A stretch of DNA of 64,000 nucleotides from Gammaproteobacteria bacterium (GTDB lineage Bacteria; Pseudomonadota; Gammaproteobacteria; Eutrophobiales; Eutrophobiaceae). The notes under the pieces are model-generated. The model did no database searches. It worked only from the letters and a program-made list of their open reading frames with translations, and was not told the origin of the DNA. Made by a program: the position numbers and the translations under genes. Where the stretch lies: contig WLWS01000003.1 in assembly GCA_012103475.1 (NCBI GenBank), positions 568,676 to 632,675 of the forward strand, in the 5' to 3' direction. Below are positions 40,371 through 48,118 of this stretch, piece by piece. Each line of letters opens with the position of its first letter. Positions within the stretch are counted from its first letter, which is position 1.

Positions 40371-41051
40371 CACATTAGCAAGAAATTTGATGTCGATGAC
40401 ACAGGTGGCCCTCGAACCATTGCTGATAGGCTCGTATTTTTGCGACGCGAAAGCAAACTGTCAGCCGACTATATAGCCAAGCGATTCGGGGTTCACCGCT
40501 CAACTTATCATCGATGGGAAACCTATGATTTTTGGGAAGGTATTAACGGATCGCCAGAAAAAAGGCTGTTATTACTGCAGCTTGCGGATTTCCATGACCG
40601 CGATGTGATGTGGGTTAAAACAGGTAAATTAGTGAGAGATTACACTGTAGCGGTAGTCGACGACTCACACACGAGCAGGGCAATCGGCACGGTCTACATC
40701 CGGCATCTACTTAACACAAGCTCGGATGTGCACGACTTCGCTGACACGAATGCAGCATTAAACTGGGCGAAAAACAATGATTGTGACCTCTTTATTATCG
40801 ACTATCAGTTCCCCGGAGGGCCGAATGGCGACCGTTTAATAGGGGAATTAAGGCACTTAGAACACCATTTATTAACGCCAATTGTCGTAGTAACACTATA
40901 CGATGACCCAGAAATCACAGTCTCTTGCTACGAAGCCGGGGCCAACGACGTTTTATACAAGCCTATTCACTACAAAGATTTCTTTCACGCCTGTATGAAG
41001 TTCCTGAAACATGATCACATTTCAAGTGCGGCAAACTTTGTAAGTGACTGA
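40365..41051 (+). CDS. HTH-receiver protein: phage-encoded response regulator
   Basis: 228 residues. Residues about 18-65 form an XRE-type HTH (TIADRLVFLRRESKLSADYI, AKRFGVHRSTYHRWETYD). Residues about 95-220 form a full receiver domain: acidic pair in AVVDDSHTSR, phospho-acceptor Asp in DLFIIDYQFPGG, the conserved Thr in VVVTLYDD, and Lys in VLYKPIHY. The order HTH then receiver is the reverse of ordinary response regulators. AGGA lies nine bases before ATG. No histidine kinase gene is seen in the window, so a host kinase would have to signal to it. The gene is the outermost one at the phage left end, in the same direction as the repressor. Confidence 0.85.
   Translation: MRHISKKFDVDDTGGPRTIADRLVFLRRESKLSADYIAKRFGVHRSTYHRWETYDFWEGINGSPEKRLLLLQLADFHDRDVMWVKTGKLVRDYTVAVVDDSHTSRAIGTVYIRHLLNTSSDVHDFADTNAALNWAKNNDCDLFIIDYQFPGGPNGDRLIGELRHLEHHLLTPIVVVTLYDDPEITVSCYEAGANDVLYKPIHYKDFFHACMKFLKHDHISSAANFVSD
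41014..41035 (-). promoter_or_regulatory. Internal left-end transposase site (L2/L3-like)
   Basis: TGATCACATTTCAAGTGCGGCA matches the reverse complement of the right-end repeat at 18 of 22 positions. It lies within the last codons of the HTH-receiver gene, about 180 bases inside the left terminus, as internal L sites do in Mu. Confidence 0.55.
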
Positions 41052-41190
41052 TCGTTGAATTATGATCGCGGAACCAAATCATTTTCTGTTCTCGAAAAAT
41101 TCGAGCCGCCCGCTCTTGTAAGTTGTTAATATTGCTTTAGATATGGAGGAGCCTTCCCACTTTAGACCAATTCATCCCGTTTCTTCCCAT

Positions 41191-41217
41191 AGATCGCAAT
41201 ACAAGTGCCTTCAAACA
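41191..41217 (-). promoter_or_regulatory. Phage left terminus (L1 site)
   Basis: Read inward from 41217 the minus strand begins TGTTTGAAGGCACTTG and continues TATTGCGATCT, the counterpart of the right-end terminal repeat at 1003-1029. It is followed on the outside by AAGGA, the target duplication. Confidence 0.82.
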
Positions 41218-41437
41218 AAGGATTCGTGGTCGGTTCTACGCGACCTTCTTCCTCATCAAAAAATCCCAGGTCATACTCAAGGAAGCTGACCAGCCAGATA
41301 TTGTCAGCGACCTCACGGATCCCCACTGTTTGACCTGCAAAAACAGAAGAGAGATTAATCTTTCGATTGCCGATACAAATCCTACCACATTGTGTGACGC
41401 GAATGGCCCGGTCATGGTAGGGGTAATCAACATCAGT
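41218..41437 (-). mobile_element. IS481-type transposase, C-terminal remnant
   Basis: The frame reads DYPYHDRAIRVTQCGRICIG, then INLSSVFAGQTVGIREVAD, IWLVSFLEYDLGFFDEEEGR, VEPTTNP. This is the C-terminal part of an IS481-group integrase-fold transposase. It meets the integrase fragment at about 41437 in a different frame, and is cut by the phage at 41218. Its last codons lie at 939-1002. The N-terminal and catalytic parts of this copy are missing. Confidence 0.8.
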
Positions 41438-41859
41438 AGCCGCTTTAATGCATAAACCGGCATATCGAGACTTTCAGCCGTCGTGATAAAGGTACGCCGT
41501 AAGTCATGCATGCAGAATTGAATATTCGATAGGTCTACGACTCGGTTTACTGCTGATTTTGGATCGGTAAAGTGCCCATGCTTGGAATCACTTGGAAAGA
41601 CATAAACGCTGCCTTTTTGATTATGTCGACGAGCGAGGAGGGCGAGCAGAAAGTCGGACAAGGGCAAAATATGGATTTCTTTATTCTTTGTTTCCCGTAT
41701 CGTGATCGTTTTATCTTCGAAATCCACATCGCGCCACATCAAACGGCAGGATTCTCCCTTACGTAGTCCGGTCAACAAGGTGAAATGCAGGTAATCTCTG
41801 GCTGTCTCATATGCTTTGACGGGAAACAAACATAAGTTTGTTACTTGACGCATGACCAT
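41438..41859 (-). pseudogene. Tyrosine integrase fragment of the tRNA-Lys island
   Basis: ARDYLHFTLLTGLRKGESCRLMWRDVDF holds the first catalytic Arg, and FCMHDLRRTFITTAESL the H-x-x-R box. The N-terminal arm- and core-binding domains are gone, and so is the catalytic Tyr, because the frame runs into the IS481 remnant after YALKRLL. The element can no longer be excised by its own integrase. Before the phage insertion, this gene lay about 0.3 kb from tRNA-Lys, the usual place of an island integrase. Confidence 0.85.
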
Positions 41860-42887
41860 GTGGGGGCTTTGAAGCTAAGCAGTTCAGATTTTTTAAAACT
41901 GCAGTTCTGGGATGAGGGATTAACAAAAGTCTCTGTGTACTTAGTCGAAACAGGAGCGCCCTTAAAGAACGTAGGAATATAAAAACCTTTTTGAAATTTT
42001 CTGGTCATTCTGGCGAGACAATTTTCTACTCCTTTGACACCAAAAAACTCTACATCATTAGGTCTTCCATATTTATCAATTGTTGCTCTAACCGAAGCTG
42101 TCATTTCTTTTATTGAAGAACACTGCGAAAAATAATCAGATGTAACCCGTCTATATCGCTGTGGTGCGTTATACCCTAATCCATATTCTTGTATATTATT
42201 ACCGTGATTAGAATATGCCCGAATATTTTCTTCACTTCCAACTTTTTTGAAATGAACCATATATTGAAAATGCACTTTTTTTGTTTTCCCTTTAAATACT
42301 GCAGGTCTTATTTTGGATATACGTGATTTTTTTGCAACACTTTTTGCCAACTTTTTAGTTAAATCATCTTTTGAATAACAAATGTTTTCTTCAAAGAGAC
42401 CAGATCGCGATATTAAAGAGTCACAAAGTATAAATACATTCACATCATCCAATAATTCTGGGAATTCCAACAGGTTTTGAAGTGACTGCGGATTATCATC
42501 AAAATTAGCTGGGGTCATATCTAATTGCTTTTGATCTAGTATCTCAAAAAGGCTTTCATCAATTTCTAGTCCCTTGTCAATCATAAGTATTCCCTGAGGA
42601 GCAAGATATTGGAGTGATGCGACAAAGGTAGCCAGTCCTTCATTCTTAACGTTAAATACTCCATACATTCCAAATACTGCAGACAAGATGATATTGCTAC
42701 CTTCTCCTTCAAATTCACAATTAGGAAGTGGATTTCGATGTGAAACAACAAATGTTTTTAAATCGTGGAGATCTATTGCGAACAGGCCTTCCTTAATTGT
42801 CGTTTCAGCTAACCTTTTTTTACGGGCTGCTACTAAAGTCGATTGCGGAGTAAAGCCAGAGCCTGATCTGTATCTCTGTCTTGACAT
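41841..42887 (-). CDS. Unknown island protein (long ORF)
   Basis: 348 residues. No familiar domain: a middle part (IILSAVFGMYGVFNVKNEGLATF, DVNVFILCDSL) and a C-terminal part (RAYSNHGNNIQEYGLGYNAPQRYRRVTSDYFSQC). Its start has no good ribosome site and overlaps the preceding secreted-protein gene by 55 bases. In the upstream gene a run of seven A lies just before the overlap, and a -1 shift there would join the two into one secreted protein of about 450 residues. Base use is AT-rich compared with the phage. Confidence 0.6.
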   Translation of the reverse strand: MSRQRYRSGSGFTPQSTLVAARKKRLAETTIKEGLFAIDLHDLKTFVVSHRNPLPNCEFEGEGSNIILSAVFGMYGVFNVKNEGLATFVASLQYLAPQGILMIDKGLEIDESLFEILDQKQLDMTPANFDDNPQSLQNLLEFPELLDDVNVFILCDSLISRSGLFEENICYSKDDLTKKLAKSVAKKSRISKIRPAVFKGKTKKVHFQYMVHFKKVGSEENIRAYSNHGNNIQEYGLGYNAPQRYRRVTSDYFSQCSSIKEMTASVRATIDKYGRPNDVEFFGVKGVENCLARMTRKFQKGFYIPTFFKGAPVSTKYTETFVNPSSQNCSFKKSELLSFKAPTWSCVK

Positions 42888-43201
42888 CCATGATGAGTTT
42901 TTTTCTTTTGAATGACATCATCTTCATACTTATATCCATCGTTGGTTCCTTCTGTGTATTGTGCAGAGAAAACTAATTTTGAATTTTGTATGCGTATCAG
43001 GGTGTCGCTCTGCGTTTTAGCGCCCCCTCTCAAGCACAAACCGTTTCCTTCAGGTGAGGGTTTTAATAATCTCTCAATATTTTTCTCAGCTGTTCTCTGA
43101 TTTAGCCCTGCAACAATACTATCAATGTTATCACTCAGTTCATTTGCTGAGACCATTCCAATTGACAGGGAGAAAAGTGTCGCAATACAAATTCGTTTCA
43201 T
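42833..43201 (-). CDS. Secreted small protein of the island (or 5' part of a longer gene)
   Basis: 122 residues with a signal peptide (KRICIATLFSLSIGMVSANE). The mature part has ERLLKPSPEGNGLCLRGGAK and VFSAQYTEGTNDGYKYEDDV. The last about 20 residues lie after a seven-A run and may be out of the true frame. It is next to attR. Not recognised. Confidence 0.55.
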   Translation of the reverse strand: MKRICIATLFSLSIGMVSANELSDNIDSIVAGLNQRTAEKNIERLLKPSPEGNGLCLRGGAKTQSDTLIRIQNSKLVFSAQYTEGTNDGYKYEDDVIQKKKTHHGCQDRDTDQALALLRNRL

Positions 43202-43310
43202 GTGTTATCCCCAGCTAATCAATCTGGCAAATAAATTAGATACAAGTTCATATTTAGTTATAGTCCACTGATATGCAATTTTCTATTCCAAAATGCATAT
43301 AATCTGTTTA

Positions 43311-43353
43311 CTTAATCCCAAGGTCGTAGGTTCGCCCCCTACACGGCCCACCA
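43311..43353 (+). repeat. attR: copy of the tRNA-Lys 3' end
   Basis: CTTAATCCCAAGGTCGTAGG onwards to CCA repeats 883-925 with one T-loop change (A to C). There is no 5' half of a tRNA here, so it is a leftover of integration and not a gene. It marks the right boundary of the island. Confidence 0.88.
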
Positions 43354-43400
43354 TTTAGAATAAATTCTAATAAAGAGCAACTTCAAAATAATAACTAATT

Positions 43401-43610
43401 TCAATCAATAGGATGAGGATGTTGCCCGTCATTGATATTTGGATTTGAGGGGTTTGAGACTGTTGCCTCTGGATAGATTCTTGTGCCTTGCCATTCCATG
43501 ATTCGACTTGCCATTCGGTTTTCGCCAAGTAAATTTGAAGAAAAGTTCTCTTTTGCGTAGTTTAAAACCTTCAGTTTTTTGGCTATGTCATGCTCTGCTC
43601 TTCGATTCAT
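43401..43610 (-). pseudogene. IS481-type transposase, N-terminal remnant fused to unknown sequence
   Basis: The first about 22 codons (RRAEHDIAKKLKVLNYAKEN) match the HTH start of IS481-group transposases, which continue with GNVSKTCR; here the frame diverges into SSNLLGENRMASRIMEWQG. AAGGAG precedes the ATG. The remaining 47 residues are not recognised. It is just outside attR and just beyond the truncated permease gene. It may be what is left of an IS that cut the permease. Confidence 0.5.
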
Positions 43611-43669
43611 TATACTCGACTCCTTTATAGCTCAATAACAGTATAAACTGTCTACCTAAGTCGAGATTT

Positions 43670-45493
43670 TCATAATTGTTCAAAAGCCTGCCAGATATCG
43701 TCGGCAGCTTTTTCTTTAAAATCGAAGCCCTCGTAGGCGCGCTTGTTAAGACCATAGACAAGCAGATCAGTACGGCCTGTAGTCGCCTCAATTTGAATGC
43801 GACGTACGGTACTGACTTCATGTACTGAATCCAGCTGTTTTATTTGCTGGAGAGATGTGATGTCGAGTGTGTTATTTGATGCGCTGGAAGTGGGACCGGC
43901 TACGGATACATAAAGGTCCGCACGCAGCATACTTTCCAGCCAGTGGTTTACTGAGAAACGGAAATTGTTAACCATCAGGCCGATACCAATGACGGTGGCG
44001 ACGGATATCATCAATGCCGCAATTGCGGCTGTTGTCCTGCTTAGGGAGGAACTGACTGAATCACAGGCCTGACGTCCGTTGATGCCAAGCAGTTTGCCTA
44101 GCAGCGGTTTGAGCAAGGTCATTGAAAGCAGCGTCAACATCGGAGTGAGCAGGGCAAATCCGATGATGATTATAAATATCGCAGTAAAACCCTGTGCGAT
44201 GCTGCTGCCAGAAAGTTGAATAAGAACAAGACTGGCAATTAGACAGCATAAACCGCCAAGACTCGCTCTGGCACTCAGCGTTCTGGCATTACTTTCCAGC
44301 GCAGATCGTTGCATTGCCTGACTGGGATGGACACCCGCGGCTTCAAGCGCAGGTGGTATCGCCGCAATTACCGTTGCAAAAACTCCCAGCAGGCTGCCCT
44401 TGATGAGTATACCGGCGTTCAATGCAAGACTTGTATCTGGCAGAAAATAATACAACTCGTTAATGGTGCGGCCTACTATCATCAACAGGCTTTGTGCCAG
44501 CTGAATGCCCAGAATGAGCCCTAGCAATGTCGCAATAGTGCCGATGATGAAGGCTTCAAAACTGATCATAAAAAATATTTGTGTACGACTGGCACCGAGC
44601 GCCCGGAGTTTGCCTATCAGCGTGCGTCTTTGCACCACCAGAAAAGTCATGGTGTTGAATATTAAAAACATACCGACCAGAAGGGCGAGCAAACTGAGGG
44701 CGGTGAGATTGGTGTGAAAAGCAGATGTCATCTGCTTTAACGAAGCATTCTGCGAGGCTGCATTGAGTAATTCGATCTCACCGGGCAAAAGTTTTCGCAG
44801 ATCATGTTCATCAAATGGAGAGCGTTCTTCCAGCAGAACATCAATATGAGATAAGCGGCCTGGCATCGACAATATTTCCTGCGCCGTACTGATATCGCTC
44901 AGAAGGAGATTCTCAAGATTGTAAATTGAGTCGCCAGATTCCGAATCGAAGCTGGTCAATATATTGATGGATTTTTGTTGGCCACCACTCAACACTTTCA
45001 GTGAGCCGCCCTTAAGCAGAGAAAACCGCTCTGCGGTTTTTTGATCCAGAATCGCAGTGTTTGCTTCACTGAGAAGGCGGGTAAGTACCGATACATTGTT
45101 ATCAGCCTGTTCTTCTTTCAGTTTTGAATATTCTCGAAAGTCACCTTCGGCGAAAGGATCGGTACCAAGAAGGATGAGAGTTTCACCATGTTCGCCTACA
45201 GTGGCTTTGACGTAACCACTAACAATGGGGGCGATATTTCGCAGACCATATTCAACTCTTAATTTCGTATAGAAACTTTCATCGATGCCGTCCGGGCCTC
45301 CGACAAGACGATGAGTTGTTTTACCGACAATGGTTTGTGTTGAGTGAGCGAAAGATTCTTCAGCGCTGCTTTTAACCAGAGCGATGGAGACAGCAACTGC
45401 CACGCCAAGTGCAATGCCAAGGATAGCAAGAAATAGTTGCCAGGGATGGCGACCGAAAAAATTCAGACTCGAGCGCAGCAGAACAGGGTTCAT
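43670..45493 (-). pseudogene. ABC transporter permease, FtsX/MacB type, C-terminally truncated
   Basis: 607 residues from ATG 45493, which overlaps the ATPase stop as ATGA. An N-terminal TM (WQLFLAILGIALGVAVAVSIALV) precedes a large periplasmic domain; then the first FtsX core with three TM segments (ALSLLALLVGMFLIFNTMTFLV, LRALGASRTQIFFMISFEAFIIG) and a second TM pair (GFTAIFIIIIGFALLTPM). Family members of this type run to about 830-850 residues and end in a second FtsX core, which is missing here. The frame stops just where IS-like sequence begins. The transporter is probably non-functional. Confidence 0.75.
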
Positions 45494-46182
45494 TCGAATG
45501 AATCCAGTTCTACCAGTTTGCAATCTCGAATAGTCAGTACGCGGTCGGCGAGGCCAATTACGTCGCGGCTATGGGTTACCATCACCATGGTGAGTCCGGC
45601 CTCCCGTACCAGTTCGTCTAACAGACTTAGTACATTCTGACCTGTTTCTTCATCCAGATTCCCTGTTGGTTCATCAGCCAGAATTATTTCCGGTTCATGA
45701 ATGAGTGCACGTGCAATGGCGATACGCTGTTGCTCGCCGCCGGAAAGTTTGTCCGGGAAATAGTTACTTCGATCCTTAACCGAAAGTTTATCCAGTAAAT
45801 CGTGAGCACGCTCTATACTCGCCTCGTTTATCTGGCCGGTAAGTTCAAGGGGAAGCAGTAGATTATCCATAATCGATAAGGTCGGAATAAGGTTGTAATT
45901 TTGAAATACAAAACCAATGTTTTTGCGTCGGAACAGGGTGCGCTGGTTTTCGTTCATACCGGAAAGCGACTGGTCTTTAATTTTTATGACGCCTTTATCG
46001 GCGCAGTCAATCCCGCTGATAAGATTGAGTAAGGTCGATTTGCCTGAACCGCTCTTGCCGACAAGAACTGTAAACTCACCCTGTTTGATGATTGTGTCGA
46101 CTTGATTAAACACAAGATGTGAGCGACCGGCTTCAATGTAAGTTTTTGAAAGCCCCTGGAATTCAATAATTGGGAGGGTCAT
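45490..46182 (-). CDS. ABC transporter ATP-binding protein, LolD/MacB family
   Basis: 230 residues. Walker A GKSGSGKST (about residue 43), Q-loop VFQNYNLIPTLS, signature LSGGEQQRIAIARAL, Walker B IILADEPTGNLD, and H-loop VTHSRD are all present. It pairs with the permease downstream; such pairs export or extract lipoproteins, peptides or lipids. The ATPase is intact, while its partner is truncated. Confidence 0.92.
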   Translation of the reverse strand: MTLPIIEFQGLSKTYIEAGRSHLVFNQVDTIIKQGEFTVLVGKSGSGKSTLLNLISGIDCADKGVIKIKDQSLSGMNENQRTLFRRKNIGFVFQNYNLIPTLSIMDNLLLPLELTGQINEASIERAHDLLDKLSVKDRSNYFPDKLSGGEQQRIAIARALIHEPEIILADEPTGNLDEETGQNVLSLLDELVREAGLTMVMVTHSRDVIGLADRVLTIRDCKLVELDSFE

Positions 46183-46203
46183 TGCCGGAAAGTATGAATA
46201 CGG

Positions 46204-47709
46204 TCAGGAGGCAGAGACATTTTGTAAATATTGATAATGATCGTGATGTTGTATGGCTAGCTCGTGATAAGGATGTTGTGTCTGACGTACAGTCGGCTGT
46301 CTTGCATTTTCTGGAAATCGACCCATCCCCGCCATTATGCAATACCAGGAATAAGGTGCGTAAGAGGAACGATGAACCTGTTCTTTTAAGACTTCGATAA
46401 AATCCCCGCCACTGTCCCAACCGTTTATTATTGCGCGCATCGTGTCAGTTATGTTGTCGTTCTCCCGACAATCTATCCAGTATTGCGAATCTTCACGTGT
46501 GTTCAACTTATAATGCATCTGAATGTAATCAATGGTGCGATCAAAGGCTTCGTTGATAATGTCGTTATAAAAATCGCGATGGGCATCGGAATAGCCACCT
46601 CGGGTAAAATGAGTGGCAAATCGATTGATGCTGAACTGCGTCAAGGCAAGTGCGGTGGCTTCAAGGGGTTCGATAAAACCCTGTGACAGTCCAATGGCCA
46701 CGCAATTTCTTTTCCAGTGTTGCGCAAGCCGACCGGTTTCAAGTTTAATATAAAGAGCGTCGATACCTTCCGCATCTTCGCCGATTAAACTCCGCAGTTC
46801 CTGTTCTGCATCTTCTTTACTCGTGTAATCAGAACTATGCACATAGCCCCAGCTTATTTTTGATCCAATCGGAATGCGCCAGGCCCAGCCGCATTTCAAT
46901 GCTGTTGACTCGGTATAAGGTGGGAACTCAACATCCTCTGAGACAGCGGTTCTGATTACACAGGCACTGTCGTTAAACAGTCTGGGTTTATAAGGCAATA
47001 TTTTCTCGTCGAGTGTTTTACCGATGAGCAATTTACGAAAGCCGGTGCAATCGACGAAAAAGTCTGCAGTCAGTTTTTCACCAGATTCTGTCAGTACATG
47101 ACTTAAGTCACCCTGATCATTTTGAACGACCTCACTGACGTCAGCAGAGACATAATTAATACCCAGATCGATACAACGTTGTTTGAGGTAGTCGGCAACC
47201 AGAGCGGTATCGAAGTGGTATGCGTATTCCAGTTTACCGGCATCGCAGGGTGGTGGACCTAGCGGCGCTTTGCTAAGAGAGGCAAGTGCCGCGTTAAAAA
47301 AGAAATCACCGGGATCGGTATTCAGGTTTTCTCTCTGACGTCGTCGATCACAATAGCTGAAAAAATCGTCTTCGAATTGCGTCAGACCCGGAGAAGTAAA
47401 AGGATGAAAATAACTGGGAAACTCCTCGCTGTTTGTCCAGCCGGGAAACTTTATACCCAGTTTATAGCTTGCCTTGCAGTGTCGTATTAATTCTTCTTCA
47501 GAAATACCGACGAAATTCAGGAAACGTTTAAATAGAGGGGTCGTGCCCTCACCAACACCAATGGACGGAATGTTGGGAGATTCAATCAGGGTGATTCGAC
47601 TGCCCGCTTTGCCCATGGTGTTTAAAAACACACTGGCACACATCCAGCCGGCACTACCGCCACCGACGATCAGAATATTTTCCGGCGGCTTGCCCTGTGT
47701 ACTGCTCAT
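46204..47709 (-). CDS. Tryptophan-halogenase-family flavoprotein
   Basis: 501 residues. The FAD site VGGGSAGWMCA lies near residue 15. CKASYKLGIKFPGW near residue 79 carries the Lys that in tryptophan halogenases forms the chloramine. GWAWRIPIG near residue 270 is the W-x-W-x-I-P signature, and GLSQGFIEPLEATALA near residue 340 is the second flavin loop. It should use reduced FAD, oxygen and a halide on an aromatic substrate. The substrate is unknown, and many family members near transporters have no proven chemistry. No flavin reductase gene is seen nearby. Confidence 0.88.
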   Translation of the reverse strand: MSSTQGKPPENILIVGGGSAGWMCASVFLNTMGKAGSRITLIESPNIPSIGVGEGTTPLFKRFLNFVGISEEELIRHCKASYKLGIKFPGWTNSEEFPSYFHPFTSPGLTQFEDDFFSYCDRRRQRENLNTDPGDFFFNAALASLSKAPLGPPPCDAGKLEYAYHFDTALVADYLKQRCIDLGINYVSADVSEVVQNDQGDLSHVLTESGEKLTADFFVDCTGFRKLLIGKTLDEKILPYKPRLFNDSACVIRTAVSEDVEFPPYTESTALKCGWAWRIPIGSKISWGYVHSSDYTSKEDAEQELRSLIGEDAEGIDALYIKLETGRLAQHWKRNCVAIGLSQGFIEPLEATALALTQFSINRFATHFTRGGYSDAHRDFYNDIINEAFDRTIDYIQMHYKLNTREDSQYWIDCRENDNITDTMRAIINGWDSGGDFIEVLKEQVHRSSYAPYSWYCIMAGMGRFPENARQPTVRQTQHPYHELAIQHHDHYQYLQNVSAS

Positions 47710-47715
47710 GAATCC

Positions 47716-48021
47716 CTAGCGGTCGCCTCGTCGCTGAGTTTGTGAGCGTTGATAATAATCGTATGCGCGGTAAGAATTCGGGAAACGTGAATCGGGTACC
47801 GGGATGGCTCTGGCACGACGTTTCTTTTTATAAAGTTGATTACGATGGTGATAGTAGGCCGGAGTAGATTCTGGTCTTTTATCCAGGCGGTTTTTTAACT
47901 GATGATACTGGTTAGCCCGGTGTACGCGAATTTGACTATCAGCGATTACCTGCTGTCCGGCACTGCAGGACAATGCGAAAAGAATAAGGCCTATGCATTT
48001 TGACAATTTGTATGAAATCAT
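47716..48021 (-). CDS. Small secreted basic protein
   Basis: 101 residues with a signal peptide (CIGLILFALSCSAGQQVIA). The mature part is rich in Arg, His and Tyr (HRANQYHQLKNRLDKRPES, YKKKRRARAIPVP). It is 6 bases upstream of the halogenase gene and probably cotranscribed. Not recognised. Confidence 0.6.
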   Translation of the reverse strand: MISYKLSKCIGLILFALSCSAGQQVIADSQIRVHRANQYHQLKNRLDKRPESTPAYYHHRNQLYKKKRRARAIPVPDSRFPNSYRAYDYYQRSQTQRRGDR

Positions 48022-48118
48022 AATTTATTCTCCTTACTCAAATTGGACATTCATTTTGAGCCAGAATTCGTATTATAGATTGAATAGGCGCAAATTTCTG
48101 TGCTTCCTGCAGATCAAA

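Larger units (their letters stand above)
1003..41217 (-). mobile_element. Mu-like transposable prophage (40.2 kb)
   Basis: Both ends are resolved. The right end begins TGTAACGCCGCACTTG at 1003 and the left end, read inward from 41217, begins TGTTTGAAGGCACTTG. Both continue into TTGCGATCT, giving 27-base imperfect terminal repeats, with AAGGA duplicated outside. Gene order matches Mu: repressor, ner, A, B, gemA, mor, lysis, terminase, portal, head, tail, baseplate, fibre, and a DNA modification gene. There is no gin invertase and no mom. Four virion genes are damaged, while the transposition genes look intact. Confidence 0.93.

Noticed and set aside
1003..41217. CRISPR array, defence island or retron in the accessory region
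   Set aside because: I looked for regular spaced repeats, reverse transcriptase motifs and restriction genes other than the methyltransferase, and saw none.
43311..43353. A second tRNA-Lys gene
   Set aside because: Only the 3' half from the anticodon on is present, so it is the attR copy and cannot fold into a tRNA.
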